This document shows, piece by piece, positions 47,581-60,164 of a stretch of 64,000 bases of DNA (its first letter is position 1; each line of letters opens with the position of its first letter). The position numbers and the translations under genes were made by a program. Source of the DNA: Xestospongia muta (Eukaryota; Porifera; Demospongiae; Haplosclerida; Petrosiidae); assembly GCA_963693285.1 (NCBI GenBank), contig OY848920.1:8034954-8098953 (forward strand), read 5' to 3'. The notes under the pieces were generated by a model, which saw only the letters and a list, made by a program, of their open reading frames with translations, was not told the origin of the DNA and did no database searches.

Positions 47581-48538
47581 CTACAAAAATACCAAATCAT
47601 ATTCTAATATACAATATATGATGATTAAAGGCAAACATTAATGGAATAATTTTATCAAGTGTACCACAAAAAATATAATTCATTGATATTAAATACAATT
47701 GTGATAAGACATTGCAAACTTTGTTTTGGCAATTATATAGATTGTAGATTTAAATGGAAAAAGATAACTGATCAAGGTAAAGGGTAGTATTGGTTTTATC
47801 AAGCCTTATGCCTTCATTAGTTTCATAAATCCAGTAGAAAAAAAGAATGTAGGCAACTGGAGGAGTGAGGGGGGCAGGGACTGAAGCTTTCCTTTCTCTC
47901 AATTTAGATCCAATTTTTCAGTTTAATTTATCCTACAATAATTAGAATAAAATCAAAAGATGATAGGGAAAACTCTAAAACTACTTACTGTCCAAAAAAT
48001 GCTTACTTTCTATAAACAATGTCATTAATGAATCTATTAATTAATAGTCATGAATAATTACTTGCCAAAAACTCCACCCAGTCTCCACTCTTAAATGGTT
48101 TGGTACAAACATTTAGTATTTTGGTAAACTAAGGTGTATAATAGGCTTCTAGTATAATAATATTATAGTATATAATTTATCAGCTAGCTATCATTATTTC
48201 TTACATGTATAAGTCTAAGAGCAACAAACAACAGTAACATGACTAACTATTGAATAACATAATAATATATGATGTAAAACATTTCCTTCAACACTTAGCC
48301 TTATCTTATCTTCTCTTAGCAAACTGTAGTGGTATCCTGGAAGGATAATTAACCACATATTTTAAGTTTGAATATCATGAATATTAAAATCAAACCACAA
48401 CAATTGTTAGTAAATACAGTCTAAGACATTTGAAATTAACTATTAGCAAAAGAAAACTTCAGCAAATTTCATAATCACATACAATGCGAACATTAACCAG
48501 CAATAAAGTAAACCAAAAACATAAAAGCATAAAAGCAG
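47581..48538. other. Intron-like sequence, then lectin 3' flank repeat
   Basis: 47850-48120 is repeated at 51265-51550. From about 48120 the 3' flank repeat shared by B-type lectin genes begins. No exon seen. Confidence 0.6.
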
Positions 48539-49726
48539 TTAGCGAATATAAAGTTCAATAATATCCAGAGGAGTATCTTCATCATTCGATGGGTCTTCAC
48601 TACCACACATTCTCAATTCAATGTCTTCAGTGGTAGTCTCATTTAGAGCCTTTATAAACCATGGCATCTTAGAGTTAGTACAACATGGTCCTTCATTTCC
48701 ATTACATTGTTGACCATCCCACAATGGATCATTGGAGTATAGGACTTTGTTGTAAAATTGTGATGAATGTAATCCAGATTCACAATAGTAATCACTACCT
48801 ACCCACTCTGGTACATATGTACCATTACTGTCACTATTACATGGACAAATATAGGGACGAAAGAAGTCATTTCCATCAATTGTCTCCCCAACACCACAAG
48901 CATAAGTCCAGATATGTTTACGAGGATTGCTGCCATAAGTAATAGTAACACCATCAACATATGTGTTACAATTATCAATATTTGGAATGGCATTAGTACT
49001 ATGCAAAGGTGGAAATCCATCTGGTGCACGAAACTGATAACCTCTTAATTGACCACAGACCTTGCTGTAATGAAGTCCATGAGCCAAGTAAAATGTAGAT
49101 GAAGACATAGGTCGACCACAAACACCATGATCAATGTTGTTAAATTGTCGTAATGTTAGTCCAGGAGGACAGGTAGCACCAGGTTCACTCATGTTGAGGT
49201 AGCCCACTCTCATCCAACCTCCTATTCCATCACAGTTACTACCCTCCATATCACAATAGACAGATATAAGAGAACCATTAAAAGCTCGTATTTTGTAAAA
49301 GCCAGATGGAGCCATGTTATTCTCCTGCAGAATTTCTAAGCACCCAGAAGGATATGAGTGAATGAACTCAGAGATCGATCCTAATTGTCCTAAAAGCCTT
49401 TGAAAATGATATTCTTTACCATTCTTACATTGATAAGACACTTCAGCACAATGCTGTGAAGTATAGAATTCTGTAAAGCTGTTGTTATTAACATACTCCT
49501 TTTCATTACAGACAACACAATAACCAGTAGGAGTAACAACATCAGACAGCTCACTCAAATATCCTGAAAGACCATGACCACATGGAAAGTTATCAGGATA
49601 GACCCTAACAGGGACATCAGTAATGGTCATGTTCTGAAGATGGTTTGAGTCAGCTCCATAGCATGAAACAATGCAAGAAATGAGAATAGCCATCAAAAAA
49701 GTACAGTTGATATCAAAATACATCAT
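48539..49726 (-). CDS. Secreted fibrinogen-like lectin family protein, B + CGRP module type
   Basis: Single exon, 395 residues, ATG 49726 (MMYFDINCTFLMAILISCIV). This start fits all B-type copies, because the possible upstream Met codon is ATA here. Signal peptide, B module (VYPDNFPCGHGLSGYLSELS, CVVCNEKEYVNN, CAEVSYQC, GCLEILQENNMAPSG), core with GIGGWMRVGYLNM, then CGRPMSSSTFYLAHGLHYSK, the loop GVGETIDGNDFFRPYICPC, YYCESGLHSSQF and the end DIIELYIR. Intact and closest to the broken gene 34068-35288. Confidence 0.82.
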   Translation of the reverse strand: MMYFDINCTFLMAILISCIVSCYGADSNHLQNMTITDVPVRVYPDNFPCGHGLSGYLSELSDVVTPTGYCVVCNEKEYVNNNSFTEFYTSQHCAEVSYQCKNGKEYHFQRLLGQLGSISEFIHSYPSGCLEILQENNMAPSGFYKIRAFNGSLISVYCDMEGSNCDGIGGWMRVGYLNMSEPGATCPPGLTLRQFNNIDHGVCGRPMSSSTFYLAHGLHYSKVCGQLRGYQFRAPDGFPPLHSTNAIPNIDNCNTYVDGVTITYGSNPRKHIWTYACGVGETIDGNDFFRPYICPCNSDSNGTYVPEWVGSDYYCESGLHSSQFYNKVLYSNDPLWDGQQCNGNEGPCCTNSKMPWFIKALNETTTEDIELRMCGSEDPSNDEDTPLDIIELYIR

Positions 49727-49984
49727 TGATTGCTCTTGAGGATGTATAACTACTCAATGTTAAACATTGTCCATCCCATGACTAACACCATAAAGTGGGT
49801 GGACATATATACAGTAGAGTGGATTCATATATTTATATATTTAGGTTAAGTGTATTTATAACATGACAATATTGGCTATACAGCATATCATCATTATGAA
49901 ATTATTTGTGAAGATTCTTTAACTATAAAGAATGTTTAATAAATGAAAGTATTATATAGATCTATGTAACTAATACATACAAAA

Positions 49985-50153
49985 ACTAAACATAATATTA
50001 TTTTGATTACTAATGTATTATGAATCGATGGTTATGTAGTTACATAAGTAGTAGTATATTAGTAATGAAACACTGTTATGATTACTATTTTGACAAACAT
50101 AAGTTTGCAATTGCAATCTGTTAAATGAAACAATCAATTTTTGCAGTGATACA
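49985..50153. mobile_element. Decayed CACTGTAAA-type MITE
   Basis: Fold-back core (TACTAATGTATTATG ... TATATTAGTAATG) and right end TTTTTGCAGTG, about 260 bp upstream of the lectin start at 49726. Confidence 0.5.
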
Positions 50154-50498
50154 CATATATAGATAGATATTTACCAATTGTATGGAGTATCCAAGTATCT
50201 ATCAGCTCAGTTTGACTACCACACATGTATATTATCATCAATTCTCTATAAATCTTTAGTATGTTGTATATTCTATATTGCATCATTAGTATATAAAATT
50301 AAGTCACATTTTTGTTCTGAACATGTAAAATGAAGTCATATTTTTGTTCTGAACATCAAATATCTTTTATCATTAAAAGAATTACTTGTTGAGTATATTC
50401 TTACTAAAACAATAGATAATTAATAAATATTTCTATAAAAGCTCTAGCTATAAAGGTAGATTGTTATTTTAATAATCCATGGAGTAATTATTTTCTAT

Positions 50499-51261
50499 TC
50501 ATTGCTGTGAGAACCGATGAACACAGTCAATAAAAGTTTTAAGATGTTCAGGATTGATATCCTGATATATTCCATGACCAAGATTTGCAATGTGTCTCTG
50601 TCTGCCAAACTTATCTATCATTGCTCTTGTACTCACAGCAATGTCATCCTAAATAAAATAAAATGATATTGCTAATTGGACAGCAAAGGAAATAGTAGTC
50701 AATGATTTAAGAAGTGATAAACAGTGATGTGAGTCTCTAATAAAAAATATTGCATATATTTTACCTACCTTACTGGCATATAACTGGCAAGGATCAAGGT
50801 TACCTTGTAGTGTGATGCTACTGCCTACTGCTTCTCTATTTAATGACAAAACATAGTTAAAAATTAAATTTATATAATTCCTAAGATATGCTAATGTAAA
50901 AGAAAATACTTATGATTTCTAAATAAAGGTAGTAGAAGTTAATACAACTGTTTGAATTAGATATGGCTTATAGGAAGTGATAACAAAAGGTTATGTAGTA
51001 ACTTGTGAGATCTGATTAATACTTCATCTGATTATAGTTTGTCAAGTCAGCATTGGTTAATTTTAATTTAAAGATCAATAAGCATGGTAAGGGTTTTAAA
51101 ACCAATGTACTTTGGACATATTAGCCTATAAAAAGATCTTAAGAGTCATGAATACATCAATGCTGTAAAGTGTATTACTTTTTTCAAAGGCTATATACTT
51201 TCTTTCATTACCTAGCTTTCTCAGGATCACATGTCCCGTCTAAGCCAACCACATCATAGCC
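50499..51261 (-). pseudogene. UROD: Second copy of UROD 3' exons, truncated
   Basis: Exons 50499-50648 and 50769-50835 match those at 46774-47111. The third (51212-51261) keeps only its 3' half, and the conserved GLDW has become GLDG. Just after the codons for GYDVV, homology jumps to sequence matching 47852 and onward, so a deletion removed the exon's 5' half and the next intron start. Confidence 0.8.
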
Positions 51262-51972
51262 AATTGGAGGAGGGGGGCAGGGACTGAAGCCTTCCTTTCC
51301 CTCAATTTAGACCCAATTTTTTAGTTTAATTTACCCTACAATAATTAGAATAAAATCAAAAGATGATAAGGAAAACTCTAAAACTACTAACTGTCCAAAA
51401 AATGTTTCGTTTCTATAGACAATGTCATTAGCTATATCTGTCAATGACAATATTCATTAACGAATCTTTTAATTAATAGTCATGATTAAATACTTGTCAA
51501 AAAACTCCACCCAGTCTCCACTCTTAAATGGTTTGGTACAAACTACAAACATTTAGTATTTTGGTAAACTAAGGGGTATAATAGGCTTCTAGTATATTAA
51601 TATTATAGTATATAATTTATCAACTAGCTATCATTATTTCTTACATGTATAAGACAAAAAATAGTAGTAGCATGACTAACTATTGAATAACATAATAATA
51701 TATGATGTAAAACATTTCCTTCAACATTTAGCCTTATCTTATATTGTCTTAGTCAATTGTAGTGGTATCCTGGAAGGATAATTAACCACTTATGCTAAGT
51801 TTGAATATCATAAATATTAAAACCAAACAACAACATTTGTTAGTAAATACAGTCTAAGACATTTGAAATTAACTATTAGCAAAAGAAAACTTAACCAAAT
51901 TTTATAACCACAAACAATGTGAATATTAGCCAGCAATAAAGTAAGCCAAAAAGCATAAAAGCATAAAAGCAG

Positions 51973-53019
51973 TTAGTGAATATAAAGTTCAATAATATCC
52001 AGCGGAGTATCTTCATCATTGAATGGATCTTCACTACCACACATTCTTAATTCAATATCTTCAGTGGTAGTCTCATTTAGAGCCTTTATAAACCATGGCA
52101 TCTTAGGGTTAGTACAACATGGTCCTTCATTTCCATTACATTGTTGACCATCCCATAATGTATCATTGGAGTATAGGACTTTGTTGTAAAATTGTGATGA
52201 ATGTAATCCAGATTCACAATAGTAATCACTACCTACCCAATCTGGTACATATGTACCATTACTGTCATTATTACATGGACAAAGATAGGGACGAAAGAAG
52301 TCATTTCCATCAACTGTCTCCCCATTACCACAAGCATAAGTCCAGATATGTTTACGAGGATTTCTACCATAAGTAATAGTAACACCATCAACATATGTGT
52401 TACAATTATCAATATTTGGAATGGCATTAGTACCATACAAAGGTGGAAATCCATCTGGTGCACGAAACTGATAACCTCTTAATTGACCACAGACTTTGCT
52501 GTAATGAAGTCCATGAGCCAAGTAAAATGTAGACGAAGACATAGGTCGACCACAAACACCATGATCAATGTTGTTAAATTGTCGTAATGTTAGTCCAGGA
52601 GGACAGGTAGCACCAGGTTCACTCATGTTGAGGTAGCCTACTCTCATCCAACCTCCTACTCCATCACAGTTACTACCCTCCATATCACAATAGACAGATA
52701 TAAGAGAACCATTAGGAGCTTGTATTGTGTAATAACCTGATGGAGCTGAAACATTTTGTTTGAAGAGATCTGAACAATTTGAAGGAAACTTTTGACAAGA
52801 GGATGGAAGATGGTTGGGACAGAGAATAATTCTTACAACATTGCTTTCTCTTGTCTTGAACTGCTTTCCACTGTTACTAGGAATACAACAGTATTGTTCA
52901 TACAATGAGGGAGGATGTGGAGTTAGTAGACTAGTACAGTCAGCCATACAAGCAGATGACCCTTTACAACTACTGATAGCTAGTTGTAACCAAAAGAAGC
53001 AAATCATAATATTATCCAT
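51973..53019 (-). CDS. Secreted fibrinogen-like lectin family protein, A + CGRP module type
   Basis: Single exon, 348 residues, ATG 53019 (MDNIMICFFWLQLAISSCKG). A different signal peptide precedes a variant A module (CMADCTSLLTPHPPSLYEQY, CCIPSNSGKQFKTRESN, LCPNHLPSSCQKFPSNC). The core and C-terminal half are then almost the same as in 48539-49726 (CGRPMSSSTFYLAHGL, DGNDFFRPYLCPC). It ends DIIELYIH instead of YIR. Its A/CGRP combination is a direct example of module swapping. Confidence 0.8.
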   Translation of the reverse strand: MDNIMICFFWLQLAISSCKGSSACMADCTSLLTPHPPSLYEQYCCIPSNSGKQFKTRESNVVRIILCPNHLPSSCQKFPSNCSDLFKQNVSAPSGYYTIQAPNGSLISVYCDMEGSNCDGVGGWMRVGYLNMSEPGATCPPGLTLRQFNNIDHGVCGRPMSSSTFYLAHGLHYSKVCGQLRGYQFRAPDGFPPLYGTNAIPNIDNCNTYVDGVTITYGRNPRKHIWTYACGNGETVDGNDFFRPYLCPCNNDSNGTYVPDWVGSDYYCESGLHSSQFYNKVLYSNDTLWDGQQCNGNEGPCCTNPKMPWFIKALNETTTEDIELRMCGSEDPFNDEDTPLDIIELYIH

Positions 53020-54084
53020 TTTTACACAAGTTCACAAGATATAGTAATCACAGCATATACTTGCTAGATTTTTAACTGGTTTATATTTGTAGTTCAAAAG
53101 TTGATTATAGTTATTGATTGTTGACTCTACACTTAATTGTAAGTTCAGAATAAAGCCATATATGTCATAAATACTACCATATGTACATAGCATAGTTTAG
53201 ATTAACTAATGGAATGTTGTCATTGCTAGATTGGTGTTGTTTCATATTGTTGTCTTTAATAATCTATAAACATGTTTGCCGGACACAATGTTGTTTATAT
53301 TACTAATAATGGTAAATGCCTAATAATTGATTCTTGTACCATACTTATACTGTTTTAAGTGTATCCATTAAACTTACACAATGAGCAATATATATAAATA
53401 TATATATAAATATATATACAATACAGATTATATAGCATGTAATGTACCATAATATACAGCATTAACTATTATTAACAATGTAAACAACATTATTTCTAGT
53501 AAACATGTTTTGAAAGATGATAATTTCAAACAACAATAATCTAGAAATGACAACAACCTTTTAGATAATCTAAATATGTACTAAAGTTATGTTGTTATGA
53601 GTTCTTAATTGTAAGGTCACATAAACATATTACTAGGTATTCTTAATTCTTATTCTTAAAGGTAATGTAATTTAAAATTAGATTTTAGTTAAGCAGCTAA
53701 CCAAACTACTGAAACTACTTTTAACAAACAAAAGAGATAGTGTGTTGTATTTTTATTGTTTTTTAATATCAAAATCACTACTAACATATGTAAAGATAAA
53801 TAATATTCAAAGGATGTTTCAGAATACATGCCATTTAATATGCAGAAAAATTAATAATGATAACAGATGTTTGTCTTGCAATAATTAATTACATCCAAAC
53901 TAGTGATTCTGATAGATAAAATATAGAAGAAAAGTGAGTTTATCAAGTTTTGACTCTGTTCTTTTGTTGTATTAGACTTGTACTGTATAAGGACACTGAT
54001 TTATCATGTTTCTAATGTTGTCCACTGTGGTAGTTGTGTTCTAATCTCAAATATATTACACTTATAACCTAATTAACATAACAT
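53020..54084. other. Intergenic, 5' flank copy of 59417-59975
   Basis: The first 570 bases or so are repeated upstream of the pseudogene ending at 59416. AT-rich; no gene seen. Confidence 0.65.
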
Positions 54085-54290
54085 ATATTTTATTAGTAGC
54101 ATTAGTTGGATATGAGTGATTGAGCTTTGGAGATTGTTTCTAATTGTCCCATTAATTTCCCACCATAGCAGCATCATTATTAAAACTATTAATAAAAGGT
54201 CTGCTGTCATTAATGATAACACCATCAACGTATGTATTGTGTTTTCAATGTTTGGACTGACATAACTACCACACAAAGGTATGTTATAAC
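54085..54290 (-). pseudogene. Lectin relic with internal deletion
   Basis: Two short family segments are juxtaposed: one like PLCGSYVSPNIEN...NTYVDGV and one like GKLMGQLETISK from the B module of the 62710 type. The core between them is gone, and the order is scrambled by frame changes. Confidence 0.55.
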
Positions 54291-54925
54291 CATGTCAATA
54301 TTGTACCTAATTAACATAATTATAAAATGTAAAATAATTAACAGATCTAATAAAGTATATGCTATGTCAATTAGGTTATAAGTGTAATACATTTGAGATT
54401 GGGACACAATTTTGATATAAAATGTAAAATAAATAACAGATTTAAATTTCTAATTAAATGTGTTAATCAAATATAGTTGATTATTATTTGCAATATAAAT
54501 AATTTCATACTACTTATCAACACACAACAGAATTCAAACTTTTATTCTTGTAAATGAAATACCTACTATATATATACAAGTACTAAAGATATACTATGGT
54601 ACAGTGTTATTAGAACAACTTACTAGACTAATGCAATCAATCAATTTAAGCTGAAGCAATATATTCTACTGTAGCATACATTATTGAGCTTAATTGTTAA
54701 AAATATGAATATCTAAACAACACTAAAGAGATAAAAACAACCTATAGGTCTTCTTAGTAGCTATACTTGACTCTCAGCAAATTTGATTCTACATATATGT
54801 TATTGACAGTTACCAAAAAATCAAAAAGTATTCTATGTATGTATAACAAAATAAACAATAATTAGAAGTTATGTATACTATCTCAGACTTCTACTGCTAA
54901 AGACCCCCCACTAGGAATAACACAG
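54291..54925. other. Intergenic, nothing recognised
   Basis: AT-rich sequence without exon-like frames. A short stretch near 54296-54330 is repeated inverted near 54340-54385. Confidence 0.4.
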
Positions 54926-56118
54926 TTAACGAATATAAAGTCCAATAATATCCAGAGGAGTACCTTCATCACTATAACCTTGACTTGCACACATCCTTAA
55001 TTCAATATTTTCTGTTGTAGTCTCTGAAAGAGTCTTAATAAACCATGGCATCATAGAGTTAGTACAGCATGGTCCTTCATTTCCATTACATTGTTGTCCA
55101 TCCCACAATGGATCATAGGAGTATAAGACTGATTGCCAATTTTGTCCTGCAGGTAATCTAGATTCACAGTAATTATCATTGCCAACAAAACTAGGTGATG
55201 TTGTGCTGAAGCTCCCAGTATTACGTGGACATAAAAGATCACCCCAAGGATGACCCTCGCTTAAACCACCAGCGTAAGTCCAGATATGTTTACGAGGATT
55301 ACTATCTTAAGTAATAGTAACACCATCAACATATGTGTTACAGTCCTTAATGTTTGGATCACCTTTGTCATCAAGTATGGGTGGAAATGCATCTGGTGAG
55401 TTAAACTGGTAACCTCATAATTGACCACAGATTTTGTTATATTGAATTGCTTGCAATGGAAAGAAAGTTGTTGCTTATGTTTCTCCATTAGAAAGACCAC
55501 ATACATCATTATCTATGTTACTATACAGTTGTAATGGTAGTCCAGGAGGATATGTAGCACCAGGTTCACTCCACTCTCATCCAACCTCCCTTACCATCAC
55601 ATTTACTACCCTCCATATCACAGAACAATTAGATAAATGAAGGCCATTAATATAATCTACAAGACTACAGTACACAGAGGCTATAGAGCCATTAATAGGG
55701 AACTTGTAATAGCCTGATTGAGAAGAATTATTTTCTTGAAATATTTGAGAACAATTATAGCCATCAATATAATCCTCTACTTTACAGTAAATTGATATAA
55801 GAGAACCATTGGAACTGCGCATAATATAATATCCTGATGGAACTGAAGTGTATTCTGTAAAGAGTTTTGAACAGTTTAAAGGAAACCTTTGGCAAGAGGC
55901 AGGGAGTTGGATGGGACAGAAAATAAACGCTGTAATCTTGTTTTCTTTTAAATTGAACTTCTTTCCACTGTTACTAGGAAAACAAGAGTATCGTTCATAA
56001 AGTGAGGGAGGACGTGGAGTTAGTAGACTAGTACAGTATGGTCTATCATCAATACTGTAGAGCCTTCATTGATTGTTAATAGCAAGCTAAAAAAGTGTAG
56101 TTGAGTCTTCGTTTTCAT
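54926..56118 (-). pseudogene. Mosaic lectin pseudogene with transposon-empty site
   Basis: Spans a whole gene. ATG 56118 opens a signal peptide (MKTKTQLHFFSLLLTINEG). Then comes a degraded A module (CTSLLTPRPPSLYE, CFPSNSGKKF), two tandem SGYY...NGS-x-x-S-x-YC units (SSNGSLISIYCKVEDYIDG; PINGSIASVYCSLVDYING), a frame-broken core, and a C-terminal part ending DIIGLYIR. A TAA interrupts the TYGSN codons near 55308. The TA at 56032-56033 is the unoccupied equivalent of the transposon insertion site. Confidence 0.85.
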
Positions 56119-56900
56119 GATTTGTACTGGAAAATGACTAGTTAACTGGTTTTTTTGTTTTATTTAACCTTAGTTGGATCAATAGTTACAGTTAAAAATG
56201 TGAACAACACTTTATATTTTAAATAGAATAAACAATTATTTACATAATAAATATTACTTTGGGACATGTATCCTCACATTGATATGCAAAATATTATTTA
56301 TTAATTCCTATAATAATAACATCCATATTAACTATATAAATACAATATAAACAATACAAACATTAACATCCATAACGTAATTATACATAGAATACAAACA
56401 ACATAATCACTATACACAAACATTACACAATACAAGGAAAGTATCTACCAATAGCTAACTGTTTTGACTAAATCATTTTAAATATTAATATTTCATAAGT
56501 GTATTCATATCATGTTGTTGCTACAAAACTGTTCCACGTCTATATACACATATAGCAAACAGTAAAAATGCAACAACATTAATCAGGAGTTAGAGCCATT
56601 GAGATCCTGATCATTTGTCCACATATACTCTTTAACCATTTTAATATTATTATAATAGTTAGTTAATGGTTATTATTGAGTCAAGACTGTTATGTCGAAA
56701 CAAAAAAATCTATTCAGTTTGTGGCATCATCTCCATAACACAAATAAATGAGAGCTCCATGTAAAAGAAAGCATTTAAAATTTAGAAAAAGGCACAACAT
56801 TTTAAGTCTGCATACACTCTTCACACTCATGTATACATATAGGCATTCCAAACCTAAGTGTACAAAATATTCATATATATTATGCATCATACAAGCCTAG
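56119..56900. repeat. Block duplicated at 44173-44960
   Basis: Sister of 44173-44960, with the same second signal-peptide relic near 56712-56781. After 56900 the sequence differs: it continues into lectin flank repeat instead of the AACCTCGCTG element. Confidence 0.85.
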
Positions 56901-57385
56901 TTATTAACTCCACCCAGTCTCCACTCTTAAATGATTTGGTACAAACATTTAGTATTTTGGTAAACTAAGGTGCATAATAGGCTTCTAGTATAATAATATT
57001 ATAGTATATAATTTATCAACTAGCTATCATTATTTCTTACATGTATAAGAGCAACAAATAGCAGTAACATGACTGACTATTGAATAACATAATAATATAT
57101 GATGTAAAACATTTCCTTCAACATTTAGCCTTATCTTATATTGTCTTAGCAAACTGTAGTAGTATCCTGGAAGGATAATTAACCACTTATGTTAAGTTTG
57201 AATATTATAAATATTGAAACCAAACCACAACAATTGTTAGTAAATACAGTCTAAGACATTGGAAATTAACTATTAGCAAAAGAAAACTTCAGCAAATTTT
57301 ATAACCATATACAATGTGAATATTAACCAGCAATAAAGTAAGCCAAAAAGCATAAAAGCATAAAAGCATAAAAGCAGAAAAGCAG
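56901..57385. repeat. 3' flank repeat of B-type lectin genes
   Basis: Copy of the block also seen at 48070-48538 and 51505-51972. Three short CATAAAAG units lie just before the stop codon. No gene. Confidence 0.8.
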
Positions 57386-58558
57386 TTAGCGAATATAAAG
57401 TTCAATAATATCCAGAGGAGTATCTTCATCATTTGATGGATTCTCACTACCACACATTCTCAATTCAATATCTTCAGTGGTAGTCTCATTTAGAGCCTTT
57501 ATAAACCATGGCATCTTAGGGTTAGTACAACATGGTCCTTCATTTCCATTACATTTTTGACCATCCCACAATGGATCATTGGTATATAGAATTTTATTAG
57601 GATTTTGAGACACGCCAGATTCACAGTAGTAATCAATACCCACGAATATAGGTACAGTAGTTCCTGTACTGTTAATATTACATGGACACGAATATGGTAT
57701 AACATTTAAATTACTTTCAGTTATACCACAAGCATAAGTCCAGATATGTTTATGAGGATTACTACCATAAGTAATAGTAACACCATCAACATATGTGTTA
57801 CAGTTATCAATATCTGGACTGGCATTACTAGCATACAAAGGTGGAAATCCATCTGGTGCATAAAACTGATAACCTCTTAATTGACCACAGACCTTGCTGT
57901 AATAAAGTCCATGAACCAAGTAAAATGTAGACGAAGTCATAGGTCGACCACAAACACCATGATCAATGTTGTTAAACTGTCGTAATGTTAGTCCAGGAGG
58001 ACAGGTAGCACCAGGTTCACTCATGTTGAGGTAGCCCACTCTCATCCAACCTCCTACTCCATCACAGTTACTACCCTCCATATCACAATAGACAGATATA
58101 AGAGAACCATTAAAAGCTCGTATTTTGTAAAAGCCTGATTGAGCAAGGTTATTTTCCTGCAGAATTTCTAAGCACCCAGAAGGATATGAGTGAATGAACT
58201 CAGAGATTGATCCTAATTGTCCTAAAAGCCTTTGATAATGATATTCTGTACCATTCCCACATTGGTAAGACACTTCAACACAATGCTGTGAAGGATAGAA
58301 TTCTGTAAAGTTGTCGTTATTGACATACTCCTTTCCATTACAGACAACACAATTACCAGTAGGAGTAACAACATCAGATAGCTCACTCAAAGATCCTGAA
58401 AGACCAGGACCACACGGAAAGTTATCAGGATAGACCCTAACAGGGACATCAGTAATGGTCATGTCCTGAAGAAGATGGTTTGAGTCTCCATAGCATGAAA
58501 CAATGCAAGAGATGAGAATAGCTATCAAAAAAGTACAGTTGATATCAATATACATCAT
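57386..58558 (-). CDS. Secreted fibrinogen-like lectin family protein, B + CGRP with distinct loop
   Basis: Single exon, 390 residues from ATG 58558; an in-frame ATG 24 bases upstream (58582) is not conserved in sister genes. Signal peptide MMYIDINCTFLIAILISCIV, intact B module (VPVRVYPDNFPCGPGLSGSL), core DGVGGWMRVGYLNM, CGRPMTSSTFYLVHGLYYSK. The exposed loop differs: GITESNLNVIPYSCPC and STGTTVPIFVGIDYYCES, closest to that of the 62710 gene. Ends DIIELYIR. N-linked sequons recur. Confidence 0.82.
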   Translation of the reverse strand: MMYIDINCTFLIAILISCIVSCYGDSNHLLQDMTITDVPVRVYPDNFPCGPGLSGSLSELSDVVTPTGNCVVCNGKEYVNNDNFTEFYPSQHCVEVSYQCGNGTEYHYQRLLGQLGSISEFIHSYPSGCLEILQENNLAQSGFYKIRAFNGSLISVYCDMEGSNCDGVGGWMRVGYLNMSEPGATCPPGLTLRQFNNIDHGVCGRPMTSSTFYLVHGLYYSKVCGQLRGYQFYAPDGFPPLYASNASPDIDNCNTYVDGVTITYGSNPHKHIWTYACGITESNLNVIPYSCPCNINSTGTTVPIFVGIDYYCESGVSQNPNKILYTNDPLWDGQKCNGNEGPCCTNPKMPWFIKALNETTTEDIELRMCGSENPSNDEDTPLDIIELYIR

Positions 58559-58809
58559 TGATTGCTCTTGAGGTTGTATCACTACTCAATGTTAAATATC
58601 GTCCATCACATGACTAACACCATAAAGTGGGTGGACACCACCTACACAGTACAGAGTGAATTTATATATGTACGTTATGTGTATTCATAACATGATGATA
58701 TTGCCTATACAGTGTATCATCATTATGAAATTATTTGTAAAGATTCTTTAACTATAAAGTATATTTAATAAATGATAGTATTATATAGAACTATGTGACT
58801 ATACTACAT

Positions 58810-58960
58810 ACATAAAGTAAATATTAAACCATTTCATTACTAATGTATTGTGAATGGTGGTTATGTAGCTACATAAGTAGTAGTACATTAGTAATGAAAA
58901 CAGTATAATGTTTACTAGTTTGACAAACATAAGTTTGCAATTGCAATCTGTATAACCAAA
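58810..58960. mobile_element. Decayed CACTGTAAA-type MITE
   Basis: Fold-back core like the copy at 49985-50153, lacking the right terminus. It lies 250 bp upstream of the lectin start at 58558 and overlaps the 3' border of the next lectin pseudogene. Confidence 0.5.
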
Positions 58961-58969
58961 TAATGAAAA

Positions 58970-59416
58970 TAACAAAGCCCATAACCCTTTGTTGTTAACT
59001 TGTCGTAATGTTATTCCAGGAGGACATGTAGCACCAGGATCACTCATGTTGAGGTAGCCTACTCTCATCCAGCCTCTGTTACCATCACAGTTACTACCCT
59101 CTATATCATAATAGACAGATATAAGAGAACCATTAGGCGCTTGTATAATTTGTATTGTGTAATAGCATTTGAAGACTTCTGAACAATTTAAAGGAAACTT
59201 TTGACAAGAGAAAGGAAGATGGTTGGGACAGAGAATAATTCTTACAATATTGCTTTTTCTTGTCTTGAACTGCTTTCCTCTGTTACTAGGAATACAACAG
59301 TATTGTTCATAGAGTGAGGGAGAACGTGGAGTTAGTAGACTAGTACAGTCACCCATACAAACAGATGATCCTTTATAAGTACTGATAGCTACTTGTAGCC
59401 AAAAGAAGAGAATCAT
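58970..59416 (-). pseudogene. A-type lectin gene truncated after the core
   Basis: From ATG 59416 (MILFFWLQVAISTYKGSSVC) the A module and core are readable (CMGDCTSLLTPRSPSLYEQY, NRGWMRVGYLNMSDPGATC, PPGITLRQVNNKG). After that point homology stops and the frame runs into MITE-related sequence. The core shows a lost cysteine (SVYYDIEG instead of SVYCDMEG). Its 5' half is the partner of 51973-53019. Confidence 0.8.
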
Positions 59417-60164
59417 ATTTTTTTTATTTTTACACAGTTCACAAGATATAGTAATCACAGCACATATTTACTAGATTTTAACTGGTTTATATTTGTTTTT
59501 CAAAAGTTGATTATAGTTATTGATTGTTGACTCTACACTTAATTGTAAGTTCAGAATAAAGCCATATTATGTCATAAATACTACCATATGTACATAGCAT
59601 AGTTTAGATTAACTAATGGAATGTTGTCATTGCTAGATTGGTGTTTCATATTGTTGTCTTTAATAATCTAAAAACATGTTTGCCAGACACAATGTTGTTT
59701 ACATTGCTAATAATGGTAAATGCCTAATAATTGATTCTTATACAATACTTACTATTTTAACTGTATCCACTAGCTTAGGCAATGAGCAATATACATATAG
59801 ATATCTATACAATATAGATTATATAGTATGTAATGTACCATAATGTACAGCATTAACTATTATTAACAATGTAAACAACATTATTTCTAGCAAACATGTT
59901 TTGAAATATGATAACTTCAAACAACAATAATCTAGAAATGACAACAACCTTTTAGGTAATTTAAATATGTACATTATTACTAACAATTGTTGTGGTTTGG
60001 TTTTAATATTTATAATATTCAAACTTAACATAAGTGGTTAATTATCCTTCCAGGATACCACTACAGTTGGCTAAGACAATATAAGATAAGGCTAAATGTT
60101 GAAGGAAGTGTTTTGCATCATATATTATTATGTTATTCAATAGTTAGTCATGTTACTGCTATGA
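59417..60164. repeat. 5' flank copy plus inverted 3' flank repeat
   Basis: 59417-59975 repeats 53020-53590. Then 59975-60150 is an inverted copy of the lectin 3' flank repeat (for example 33780-33950). No gene. Confidence 0.7.

Noticed and set aside
48799..49029. Frames such as MHQMDFHLC...HMLMVLLLLM that recur across lectin genes
   Set aside because: They are shifted-frame shadows of the conserved DGFPPL...VDGVTITYG codons, conserved only because the real frame is.
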